Source of the DNA: Paenibacillus uliginis N3/975
Lineage (GTDB): Bacteria > Bacillota > Bacilli > Paenibacillales > Paenibacillaceae
Direction of reading: 5' to 3'
Length of the DNA stretch: 64,000 bases
Assembly: GCF_900177425.1 (NCBI RefSeq)
Contig: NZ_LT840184.1
Coordinates: 3,140,263-3,204,262 of the forward strand
How positions within the stretch are numbered: position 1 is the first letter of the stretch; every line of letters begins with the position of its first letter. Both the position numbers and the translations under genes were made by a program. The notes under the pieces are model-generated. The model saw only the letters and a list, made by a program, of their open reading frames with translations, had not been told where the DNA came from and searched no databases. Shown piece by piece: positions 45,179 through 57,500 of this stretch.

Positions 45179-45562
45179 ATGTTTAGAGAGATGCATAAGT
45201 CCAAAATTCACCATGCTGTCGTGACAGAGGCCAATTTGAATTACGTAGGAAGCATAACCATCGATCAGGATATTTTGGATGCATCGAACATTCTGGAGAA
45301 CGAAAAAGTGCAAGTTGTCAATATAAATAACGGAGCCAGGCTGGAGACGTATGTCATAACCGGCCCAAGAGGCTCGGGTATGGTTTGCTTGAACGGCGCC
45401 GCTGCCAGACTGGTGCAGCCGGGCGACCGCGTCATTATTATTTCTTACGCAATGATGGAGGAATCGGTAGCCCGTACGTATCGTCCGCATGTCGTCATTA
45501 TGGACGAGCATAATCGCATCGTAACGGAGGATTATCAAGAACTGCATTCCACAACGCTGTGA
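45179..45562 (+). CDS. panD: Aspartate 1-decarboxylase
   Basis: Encodes 127 residues, the normal PanD length, with AGAGGAGAG upstream. The self-cleavage site is clear: YVGSITID, where the Gly-Ser bond is cut to make the pyruvoyl cofactor (Ser25). Active-site pieces TYVITGPRGSG, NGAAARLVQPGD and IIISYA are intact. It turns aspartate into beta-alanine in the cytoplasm. Normally panD sits with panB/panC for pantothenate. Here it stands alone, 28 bases before the NRPS, so it probably supplies beta-alanine as a building block (or extra pantetheine) for the assembly line. Confidence 0.95.
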   Translation: MFREMHKSKIHHAVVTEANLNYVGSITIDQDILDASNILENEKVQVVNINNGARLETYVITGPRGSGMVCLNGAAARLVQPGDRVIIISYAMMEESVARTYRPHVVIMDEHNRIVTEDYQELHSTTL

Positions 45563-45590
45563 TAAAGAACAGAACGGAGGGCTGCCGACT

Positions 45591-48500
45591 ATGAGAACCA
45601 TTCGTAATTTGTCCGGCGTATTGCTGGCGCGCAAGAAAAACGATGCGGGAATTTTATTTTGCGAAAGTGGTCAGGAGCGCTACTTGTCGTACGGCCAATT
45701 ACTTGCATTGGCCGGAAGGGTGCTCCATCTGCTGCGCGAGCGGGGACTTGGGCCAGGAGACTTTGCCGTCTTGCAGACGGAAGATAACGAACGATTTATC
45801 CTTCTGTTCTGGGCTTGTGTGCTCGGCGGCATTGTCCCCGTACCTGTGACGGCGGCGCGTACGGACGAAGGACGCAAAAAGCTGATCCAGGTATGCAAGC
45901 AGTTGGAAGCGCTTAGATTGCTCTGCGATGAAGAGCTTTGGCCGGGAATTCAAGGCTACGCTTTGAAGCACGGAGAAGCGGAGGCGCTGGCCCAGCTCGA
46001 GTCTGGCAGCGTGCCGATTGCGGAGGTGCTTGCGGCGGCTGCGGATTCAGGCCGGCCTGAGGCGGAGCCGTATGACGCAGCCGAGACGGACACCGCATTC
46101 ATCCAGTTTACATCGGGCTCTACCGGAGACCCGAAGGGGGTCGTGCTGACGCACGGCAATCTTCTGTCGAACATGCGAGCCATTATCCATGGGGCACAGT
46201 CGACGGAGCGGGATTCTTCGCTAAGCTGGCTGCCGCTGACGCATGATATGGGGCTCATCGGCTTTCATCTTTCGCCGCTGTTTTGCGGCATGAATCAGTT
46301 GCACTTGCCGACCTCGACGTTTGTGCTTCATCCGATGAAATGGCTGGAACTTACGCATAAGCATCGGGTGACATGCCTCTCTTCGCCGAATTTCGGTTAT
46401 GTGCATTTTCTGCAGCATTGGAAGCCGGAAGGAGCGGCGGCATGGGATTTGTCTTGCGTCAGGCTGATTTTTAACGGGGCCGAACCGATATCGGCCGCCC
46501 ATTGCCGCGATTTTCTGGAGGCGATGAATCCGTACGGGTTAAAGGGGAATTGCATTTTCCCGGTATACGGGCTTGCGGAAGCGAGTCTGGCCGTGACGTT
46601 CCCGGGGACGGAAGATCACCTGAATACCGTTAAGCTTGAGCGCCAATCACTCGCTGTTGGACAGCCTGTACGAATGGCCGCGCACGGGGATCATGCCGCG
46701 ATCGAGATCGTCGAGCTGGGTTTCCCCGTACAAGAGTGCGAGGTGCGCATTTGCGACGAAGCGGGAAACCCTTCGGCAGCAGGCAGCGTAGGCTTGATTC
46801 ATATTAGAGGCCGCAACGTTACAAGCGGCTACTATAAGCGGCACGATGTAAACAAGCAAACGATTTCCCCGGACGGATGGCTGAATACAGGAGATTTGGG
46901 TTTCTTGCTGGAAGGGCGTTTATATGTGACCGGTCGCATGAAGGACGTCATTTTCGTCAATGGGCAAAATGTGTATCCGCATGACCTGGAGGCGTTGATC
47001 AGCGGCCTGAAAGGGGCCGAAATCGGGAAAACGGCGATTGCCGCCGTTCAGGATGCGACGACCAAACGGGATGCGATCGCAGTTTTTATTCAACATCGCG
47101 GCAAGACCGGCGGATTTGTACCGCTGATGGCCGAGGTGAAAAAACTGCTGAACGGATCGGCCGGTCTGGACGTTCCTTTTGTTGTCCCCGTTCGGCGAAT
47201 TCCGAAAACGACCTCCGGCAAAATTCAACGCTACGTATTGGCGGAAGCGCTGCGCGAAGGAGAGTTTGCCGAAGCGCTTGCCGAGCTGACGGAGCTGGAA
47301 GCATCGGCCGCGCTTACGCGCTGTGATGCGGAAGGCGGCGATGCCTTGCACGGGGATGTCGGCTTGGAGTCGGCTACGGAGACGGAGCAACGGATCGTGT
47401 CCGTCTGGCGCGAGGTGTTGAAAAAGGATTACATAGGCCGGAAGGACAGCTTTCTCGAGCAAGGAGGCAATTCGCTCAAGGCGGCTTATGCCGCCGTCAG
47501 GCTGCAAGAGGCGTTTGGCGTCGAGCTTACGCTTACCGAGCTGTTTTTGCATGATACGGTGAATTCGCTAGCCGCTTTGCTGGAGCAAAAGGCGCAGGAG
47601 GGCGAAGGAACTGCCGCCGCCGCAATTGCGCCGCCGGTGACCAAAGCGGAGGAGCGGACGGTTTATCCGGCGACCTCGGCGCAAAAGCGGCTGTTCATTT
47701 TAGAAGAGCTGAATCCGGGGCTGCTGGGCTACAATCTGCCGTTTGCGGTCCAGGTGAAGGGCCCGCTCGATATCGAACGATTCCGCGCGGCGTGGCGGGC
47801 GCTGATAGAGCGGCATCCGGCGCTGCGGGCGTCCTTTTATATGGAAGAAGGCAATGTGATGCAGCGCATCGATCAGACGGTCGAGCCGCCGCTTACCATC
47901 GTTGACGGAAGCGGCTGGTCGGCGCATGAGCTGGCGTTGCGGCAGCGCAGCTGCCTGCAGCCGTTTCGTCTGGAGCAAGCGCCGCTGCTGCGCATGGAGC
48001 TTGTGCGCCTAGATCGCGAGTCAAGCGTACTGCTGCTGGACATGCATCATATCATTACGGACGGAACGTCGATGGGCATTTTGATGTCCGATCTTACGAG
48101 GTTTTACGAGGGGAACGCACCGGAGACGTTATCCATTCATAGCGGAGATATGGCGCTGTGGGAGGAAGCGGGCCGAAATGGCGGCTGGATGGAGCGCCAA
48201 AAGCTTTATTGGCGCGAAATCTTTCGGGATGACGTGCCGTCTCCGGCCCTTCCATACCCCCGTCAAAGGCCGCAGACGCCAAGCTATCGCGGGGCAATGG
48301 AGCGCTTCGAACTGGAGCCGGTGCTTGCCAGATCGCTGCGGGCGTTGGCTAGACGCGAGGGCGTAACGTTATACACCGTCCTGCTGTCGATCTATTATGC
48401 GTTGCTGGCGAAATATACGGGCGAATCCGACATCGTTGTCGGCACGGCAGCCGCGAGACGGGTGCGGCCAGAACTGCAAAACGTAGTCGGGATGTTCGTC

Positions 48501-51500
48501 AACATGGTTCCGATCCGCCTGCGCGGGCAAAGCGGCTTGCGCTTCGATCAATGGCTGAAGCAGGTCCATAGGGAGGTGCTGGCGGCTATCGGCAACGGGG
48601 ATGTGCCTTATGAAGAAATAGCCGAGCTGGCGAATGTGAAGCGGGAATACGGGCGGAATCCGCTGTTCGATTCAGTGTTTACGCTGCAAAATATGGAGCT
48701 GCCCGAATGGCGGGGCAAGGATGTCGTTTATACGCCCCAAGCGATGGACAGCGGCTCGGCCAAGTTCGACCTGACTTGGGAGTGCGCGGATAACGGCGTT
48801 AGTATCGCATTTACGCTAGAGTATGCGCTGGATTTGTACGATGAGCGGGCCGCCGCGCAATTGGCCCAGCATTATGTAGCGCTGGCCCGGGCCGTCGCCG
48901 CGCAGCCGCATACGGCGCTTGGCGAGCTTGATCCCATCGATGCGCAAGAGCGGGAACGGCTGCTCTGGCTTAGCCGTTCATTCGCCCCACCGCCGCAGGA
49001 ACTGTCGCTGCACAGGCTGTTTGAACGGCAAGCGATGGTGACACCGCAGCAGATTGCCATTGAAATGGGCGAGCGAGCGTATACCTACAGAGAGCTAAAC
49101 GAACGTGCCAACCGGTTCGCGCGCGCGCTTGTGCGGCGCGGTGTCGTGCCGGGGGCGAAGGTGGCGCTGCTGTTCTTGCGCTCGCCCGATATGATTGCGG
49201 CGATATTGGCTGTGCTGAAAGCGGGAGCCGTCTATGTGCCGATCGACCCGCAATATCCCGAAGAACGGATTTTGTTTATGCTGCAGGATACGGAAGCGCG
49301 GGCGATCGTGGCTTCAGCTGCGACGGTGGAGATGGGCGCCCGGCTTGCTGGAGACAGCATAGATGTCGTCGACATAGATGGACTTGATACGAGTTGGGCT
49401 GGCGAGTCCGGCCATGATCTGGACATCGACGGCTCGGCGGACGATCTCGCTTATATCATGTACACGTCCGGCTCGACTGGCAAACCGAAAGGGATTATGA
49501 CCACGCATCGCAATGTGTCCCGGATTGCCGTCCATACCAATTATGTAAGTATTTCGGAAAACGATGTACTGTTGCAGCTTTCCAACTATGCCTTTGACGG
49601 CTCAACGTTCGATTTGTACGGAGCGCTGCTGAACGGGGCGAAGCTGACGCTGGTCGGCGAGGAAGAGGTTGCCGACGTTGTTCGGCTGACCGAGCTGATT
49701 AAGGGCAGAGGCATTACTGTATTCTTTGTGACGACGGCGCTGTTCAATACGCTGGTCGATCATGGGCTGGAGTCGCTGCGCAGCCTGCGTCATATTTTAT
49801 TTGGCGGAGAGCGGGCTTCCGTGCCGCATATCCGCAAAGCGCTCCGCGCGCTTGGACCGGGCGTGCTGCTGCATGTCTACGGGCCAACGGAATCGACGGT
49901 GTTCGCTACCTGTTATCCGATTACGGAGACATGGGACGGGCAAGGAACGGCCACCGTACCGATCGGCGCACCGATTGCGCGTTCAGAGACACTGGTGCTG
50001 AATGAGCAGGGCCGATTGCAGCCGGACTGGGTGCCGGGCGAGCTGTGGATTGCGGGCGACGGTGTCGCATCCGGCTATGTGAATTTGCCGGAGCAGACGT
50101 CTTCGAAATTCCGGCCGCATCCGTTCCGGGAAGGCGAAACCGTGTACGGAACCGGCGACCTGGTGCGCCGCTTGCCTGACGGAAATTTGGAGTTTCTGGA
50201 CCGGATCGACAGCCAGGTCAAGCTGCGGGGTTACCGGATTGAATTGGGCGAAATCGAAAGCAGGCTATTGGATTGCGCGGGCGTCAAGGAAGCGTTTGTG
50301 GCGCTGATCGAGAATGACGGCGCACCGTCTTTATGCGCTTATATCGTTGCGGAGCGAACCGAAGGGCAGGCAAGCGTTCGGAGCCAACTGACAGGCAAGC
50401 TGCCGGCATTTATGATTCCCGCCGCGTTTGTGCAGTTGGAGAAGCTGCCGCTGAACGGGAGCGGCAAGGTGGACAAAACACGTCTGCCTGCGCCGGAGCG
50501 TACGCTCCCATATGAAGCGCCCGCCACAGATACGGAGATCATTGTTGCAGGATTGTGGCAAGAAGTGCTTCATGCGGGGCAGGTTGGCGCGCTTGACCAC
50601 TTCTTTGAGCATGGCGGCCATTCCCTGAAGGCGGCCGCATTGACCTCGGCAATCTACAAGCATTGCCGGGTGCGCATGCCGCTTCAGGAAATTTTCAAGC
50701 TGCCGACGGTCAGAGAGCAGGCGGCCTGGATCGACAGGGCTGCCAAGGAAGCGTACGAACCTGTTGTGGACGCGCCAAAAGCCGCATCCTATCCGCTCAG
50801 CCCGCCGCAGCGGCGCATGTTTTTGGCGGAAAGCATGGCTGATATCGGACTAACCTACCATATTCCGCTTGCGCTTAAACTGTCGGGTGCGGTGGGTGAG
50901 ACCAGAATCGGGACAGCGCTTCGGAAGTTGATCGAACGGCATGAGCCACTACGGACCTCCTATCATTGGATCGACGGCGTTCCGGCCCAGATCGTGCACG
51001 ATTCGGCCACCTTTGTTCTTCAAACGGCGGAGCTCGCGGAGACGCCGCTGCCGGGATACTTGAGCGAGTTTTTCCGGCCGCTCGAACTTGCTGCAGCGCC
51101 GCTGCTCGCCGCATGTTATTGCCGGCCCGAATCGGAAGGAGCGGAGGCCTATCTGCTGCTCAACATCCACCACATCGCGGCGGACGGCATATCCGTCAAG
51201 CTGCTGCTGGAGGAGTTGACCGCTTTGATCGACGGCGCGGAACTTGCGTCGCCGGCTCTGCATTACAAGGATTATGCCGTTTGGCAGGAGCGACAGTCCG
51301 GCTCGGAGCGGGCCAGGGCAAGCCGAGCATTTTGGACGGAGCAGCTTGCAGAGCCGCCGGCGCCGCTCGATATGCCGCTGGATCGACCGCGCGGCGACCG
51401 TCAGACATTTGCGGGCGATACGTATACCTTCCACATTCCGGCGGCGCTCGCCGCACGGCTGAAAGAGACGGCCGCAAGAGCCGGAGCGAGCATGAACAGC

Positions 51501-54500
51501 TTGCTTTTTGCGGCTTACGCGCTGTTGCTCAAGAGAACGACGCATCAGTCGGAATTTGCAATCGGTTCTTTGGCGGCAGGCCGGACGCATCCGGACACGG
51601 CCCAGATGATCGGCATGTTCAACCAGTTTCTGCCGATTCGGATGCGGGTGGTGGACGAGCTGTCGATCCTGGAGTTTGTCAGCGAGACCCATGGGCGTTT
51701 GCTTGCCGCATACGAGCATGGCGATGTCAGCTTCGAGCACATGATGGAAGCTGCCCGGTATCCGCATGACCCGTCGCGCAACCCGCTGTTCGATACGATG
51801 CTAATCGTTCACAATCAGTTTGAAGACGAGAAGCTGGCGGCGCGCGGCAATGGTTGGAGCATGGAGCCTTTGCCCGTCAGCCACGGAACATCCAAGCTGG
51901 ACTTCAAGCTCGATCTGTACAGCGATGGCGAAGGCGGTCTGCGAGCGGAGCTGGAGTATAATACGGGATTGTTCCATAAAGGCACGATGGAGCGGTTGGC
52001 GGCGCGGCTGCTTTACATTTTGGAGCAAACGGCCGCCAGTCCCGACCTGATCTGTGGCGACGTTGCAATGGCGACGCCTGCCGAAGAAGCCGCCTTTGCG
52101 ACATGGAATGATACGGGACATCCGTTCCCGGCGGAGAAGACGATTCACGGATGGTTCGCCGAATCCGCCCGGCAGTGGCCGGACTTCCCGGCGGTGCGGT
52201 CGCCCGAAGGCTCGCTGACGTACGGGGAGCTGAATGACTGCGCCGAACGCATGGCTGCCGTGCTAAGAGGCAAGGGGGTTGCGGTCGAAACGATTGTGCC
52301 GATTGCCGCTCAGCGCTCGTTGTCCATGATGATTGCGATCATGGCGGTGCTCAAGGCGGGAGGGGCCTATTTGCCAATCGACCCGGAGCATCCGCCCGAG
52401 CGGATCCGTGGCATTCTGGAGGATAGCGGGGCCAGGCTGCTTCTGGCGGGGGCCAAGTGGATTCATACGCTCCCGACCTTCCAGGGACAAACGCTCGATC
52501 TGGACGCGCTTGCGGCTGCCGCCGCATCGGAGCTGCCGAGGGGCGAAGAAGCAACGGACTTGTCGCCTCAAGCGGGCCCCGAGCATTTGGCGTATGTCAT
52601 TTATACGTCAGGCTCCACCGGCAAACCCAAAGGCGTTATGGTGGAGCACCGTGCGGCGATCAACCGGCTGAACTGGATGCAGACGGCTTATCCGCTGAAT
52701 GAGCGCGACGTTATTTTGCAAAAAACGCCGATTACGTTCGACGTTTCCGTATGGGAGCTGTTCTGGTGGAGCTTTGCCGGCGCTTCGCTTTATTTGCTGG
52801 AGCCCGGTGGGGAGAAGGAGCCATCGGTTATGCTGCGCGCGATTGAGGAGCAGGCGGTTACGGTTATGCATTTTGTGCCGTCCATGCTGGGCGTCTTTTT
52901 GCCCTATGCGGCGGACAGCGGCAGAGGCGGCGAGCTTTGTTCCCTGCGATACGTATTTGCGAGCGGCGAAGCGCTCAAGCCCGCGCATGTCGAAGGTTTT
53001 TACAACCTGATGGAGCGCGGCGACGGCCGATGCCGGCTCATTAATCTATACGGCCCGACGGAAGCGACGGTCGATGTCAGCTACTACGATTGCTCGGAAG
53101 CTCAAGCGGGTACGATTCCGATCGGCAAGCCAATCCATAACATCCGGCTCTACATTGTGGACGAGTGGATGAGACCGCAGCCGATCGGCGTGTCCGGCGA
53201 GCTGTGCATCGCGGGTGCCGGTCTTGCGCGCGGATATCGCAACAGGCCGGATTTGACGGAGCAAAGCTTTGTTCCGAATCCGTTTGCCGCAGGAGAGAAG
53301 CTGTACCGTACGGGCGATCGCGCAAGGTGGCTACCGGACGGTAATATTGAATATTTGGGACGCTTTGACCATCAGGTCAAGCTACGCGGCCTCCGCATTG
53401 AATGCGGCGAGATCGAGCACGTGCTGCTCTTGCAGGCGGAAGTTCGCGATGCCGTGGTGACGGCGGTGACGGACCCTGCGGGAGAGCCGGCGCTTTGCGC
53501 ATATCTCGTGACAGCGGACGGGAAGGCGCCGGAGGAAGCGAGCCTACGGGCCGCACTTAAGGAACTGCTGCCGGAGTATATGATACCTTCGTATTTTGTT
53601 GCTATCGAAGCGTTTCCGCTGAGTCCGAGCGGCAAAGCCGACCGCAGCCGCCTGCCGCAGCCCAGGTTCGCTGAACCGGCGGCTTGCGGCGAGGCGCCGG
53701 CTACGCCGACGGAGCAGCGGCTGGCCGAGCTTTGGCGGGAGGTGCTCGGTCTGGCCGCAAGCGAGCCGGACGACCCGGCGGCGATCGGGAGAGAAGCCCA
53801 TTTCTTCCAATTGGGCGGCCATTCCTTGCGCGCCGCGCAGCTTGCGGGCTTGATCGAGCAGCGTTATGGAGCGGCGTTTGCCATGAAGGATGTGTTCGAC
53901 GCTCCCCTGCTGCGGGAAATGGCGGCCCGCATCGATAACGCGACCCCCAAGCGGGCCGCGGTTATTGCCCGGGCGGAAAGCCGGCCGTTCTACCCGTTGT
54001 CGCTCGCGCAGAACAGGCTGTTTGTGCTGCAGCAGCTTTATCAGGGCAGCACGGCCTACAATCTTCCGCTCGCTCTGAACCTGACGGGCAAGCTTGATCA
54101 GGACAGGCTTCGCGAGGCGATTCAAGGGCTGATTGACCGCCATGAACCGCTGCGCACCAGCTTTGACTGGGCAGACGGCAAGCCGGTGCAGCGTGTTCAT
54201 GAACGGGTTTCGTTTGAACTCGCCGTGCATGCCTTGATGGATGCGGCGGACTTGAATACATTTGCGCGCGCGGTCGTCCGCCCGTTCGATTTGCGAAAGG
54301 CTCCGTTAATTCGGGCGTTTCTCGCGACGGACGGCGAAAGTCGGCATACGCTGCTGCTGGACATTCACCACATCGTCGCCGACGGCGTGTCCATGAATGT
54401 GATGGCGCGCGATTTCGAGCAACTATATAGCGGCGGCTCCTTGCAGCCGCTGCCCATTCACTATAAGGATGCCGCCGTTTGGCAGCAGGAGTGGATGGCT

Positions 54501-57500
54501 TCGGAGGCGAGAGAGCAGCAGGAGCAATATTGGGCGTTCCGGCTAGCGGGTACGCTTCCTGTGCTGCAACTGCCGACCGATTATCCGCGTCCCCCTGAAC
54601 AAAGCTTCGAAGGCGCCAAGCTTGCGCTGCCGATTCCGGTGGAGCTTGCCGAGGGGATCGGAGCGGCGGCGGAGCAATGGGGCGTTACGCCATTTCATAT
54701 CTGGCTTGCCGCCTACCATACGCTATTGCATCTGATGACGGGGCAAGACGATCTTATTGTCGGCACGCCGATCGCCGGCCGCTTCCATCCCGCAACCAAG
54801 TCTCTCGTCGGCATGTTTGTCAATACGCTGCCGATTCGCAGCAGGCCATCCGGCGAACTCCCGTTCAGAGCGTTCACCGAGCAGCTCAAAGAAACTGCGC
54901 TTTCGGCGCTGGATAACGGCTTGCTCCCGTTTGAGCATATGGTGACGATGCTGGATATACCGCGCGATCTGAGCCGCAATCCGCTGTTTGACACGATGTT
55001 TGTCATGCAGCATATGGAGGCAGGACAGGCGGCGGCGGACGCCTTGCAATTCGAGGCACAAGTGCCGGACAATCGCGTATCGAAGCTGGACATGACGTTT
55101 GAGATAGCGGATCAGGGCGCAAAAGGCGCAGCCTTGACGATCGAATATACGACGGCGCTGTTTAAAGAAGACAGCATACGCAGAATGGCGGAATGGTATT
55201 TCCGTATTGTCGGCATTGCACTGGCCGAGCCGGAGCGGCCGCTCAGAGGGATCGGGCTGCTCGGCGCCGCGGCGGCGGAGAAGCAGAGCGAAGCGTTCAA
55301 TCGTACGGCTGCGCCGTATGCAAGCGGCGATACGGTAGAGGTTTACCTCGAAAGACAAGCGGCGGAAACGCCGCAGGCCGTTGCGGTTGCGGCGGAGGAC
55401 GGAGCATTGACGTATGCGGAATTGAACCGGAGGTCGAACCGGCTGGCGCAGGCGCTCAGAAAGCAAGGTGTCAAGTGTGAGGAGCGCGTGGCCGTCGTGA
55501 TGGATCGCAGCCTGGAGATGATGATTTCAATCTTTGGCGTGCTGAAGGCGGGCGGAGCTTATGTGCCTGTTGCGCCGGGTTTGCCGCCGGAGCGAATCCG
55601 CTACATGCTGGACAATTCCGGAGCCAAGCTTGTCTTGACGAAGGGCAAAGCCCCGGAAGGGCTGGAGATGTTCCTACCATTTATGGACGTTCATGAGGCG
55701 CTGGCGCAGGAGCGGGACGACTTCCCTGTGGAGAAGATGCATGATTCACGTTCGCTTGCTTATGTGCTGTATACTTCGGGATCGACCGGTCAACCGAAAG
55801 GCGTCATGATCGAGCATCATTCCGTTGTCAACCGGATCGGCTGGATGCAGAAGCAATACGGACTGGACGCAAGCGGAGTCATTATGCAGAAAACGCCGAT
55901 TACCTTCGACGTATCGGTCTGGGAGCTGTTCTGGTGGAGCTTTGCGGGAGCCAAGCTGGTCCTGTTGCCTCTGGGCGGCGAAAAGGACCCCGCGCTTATG
56001 GTGGATACGATAGCGCGGTATGGCGTAACGACGATGCACTTTGTGCCGTCCATGCTGCACCTGTTCCTGGAGCATCCCGGCTTGCTGCGCGGCGAGGCCA
56101 GCCTGGAGAGCCTAAGGCATGTGTTCGCCAGCGGCGAAGCGCTGACTGCGGATCAGGTGCGGCGGTTCCGCGAGCGGATCGGAGTTCCGTTCGATGCCAG
56201 GCTTGTGAACTTGTACGGCCCGACCGAGGCGACGGTTGACGTTTCCTATTACGATTGCTCTGACGGCGATATTCCGATTCAGGTGCCGATTGGCAAGCCG
56301 ATCGACAACATCTCGCTTTATATCGTGAGCGAAGCGATGAAGCTCCAGCCTGTCAGCATTGCCGGGGAACTGTGCATATCCGGCGCGGGTCTGGCGCGGG
56401 GTTATATCGGCCGGCCCGATTTGACGGAAGAAAAGTTCGTCGATAATCCGTTTGCGGCGGGCAGTCTGATGTATCGGACAGGAGACCTTGCCAGATGGCT
56501 GCCTGACGGAACGATCGAATATTTGGGCCGAATCGACCATCAGGTAAAAATGAGGGGCCAGCGCATCGAATGCGGGGAAATCGAGCATGTGCTGCTCGGT
56601 CATCCGGCGGTTTCGGAAGCGGTGGTCATGAAGCGGGACGCCGCAAGCGGAGGCGAATATTTGTGCGCGTACATCGTTTGCTCCGAACCTGCGGACCATC
56701 AGGAACTGCGGGATTTTGCAGCGTTGCGCCTGCCGGATTATATGGTTCCGCAGGCCGTGGTGGAACTGCCAGCCATGCCCCTGTCTCCAAACGGCAAAAT
56801 CGACCGGAAGTCGCTGCCGGAGCCGGAGCTGGCGGCGGATAGCGGCACTCCGTTTGTCGAAGCGGCAAGCGATATCGAACTGACGATTGCCGCCGTATGG
56901 CGCGAAATCCTGCAAAGGGACGACTTCGGCATCCATCATCGTTTCTTCGATGTTGGGGGAGAATCGCTGCTGCTGGTGCGGGCGCATCAACGACTGGAGG
57001 AGTTGTATCCCGGCGCTCTCGGCGTAACGGATTTGTTCACCTATCCGACAATCGCATCGCTTGCGGCTTACCTGGAGTCGAGAAATCGCGAGCTCGCGAG
57101 CTGGAGCTGGAGCGGTCTGCCGGTGGCAGACGACTGCGTCAGCAACGGTTATGCCGCGGAGCGTATCGGCAGCGTTCAGTTCCAACTGGACACGAAGGTT
57201 GCGGAAGGGCTTGCGGAACTTGCGGCATTCCGCTCGGTAACGGTTGAAGCCGCGGCGTATGCCGTATATCTGTACTTCTGGCGCGGCGAGTCCGGCAGCA
57301 ACCGGCTTGTGCTTCCGGCAATGACGGACAACGGGCTGATTGCCCCGAAGGAAATCGACTTTGCGGAGGTGCGCGATTTCGATACGCTGCTGCGGCATGC
57401 CGCCAAACGGGTGAGCGCGGGAGAATGTTATACTGTGCGGCAAACCAGAAAGCAGCCGCAAGCCGAAGCCGGATTTGCCTTGTTCCCGTTATTTGCAGGA

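Noticed and set aside
50949..51767. Long overlapping frames on both strands in the second NRPS module
   Set aside because: Both mirror the coding frame of the NRPS; compositions are implausible and no ribosome sites precede them.
56112..57461. 449-residue antisense frame inside the NRPS gene
   Set aside because: A shadow frame caused by high GC and codon bias. No start signals, and rich in R, Q and H as antisense frames are.
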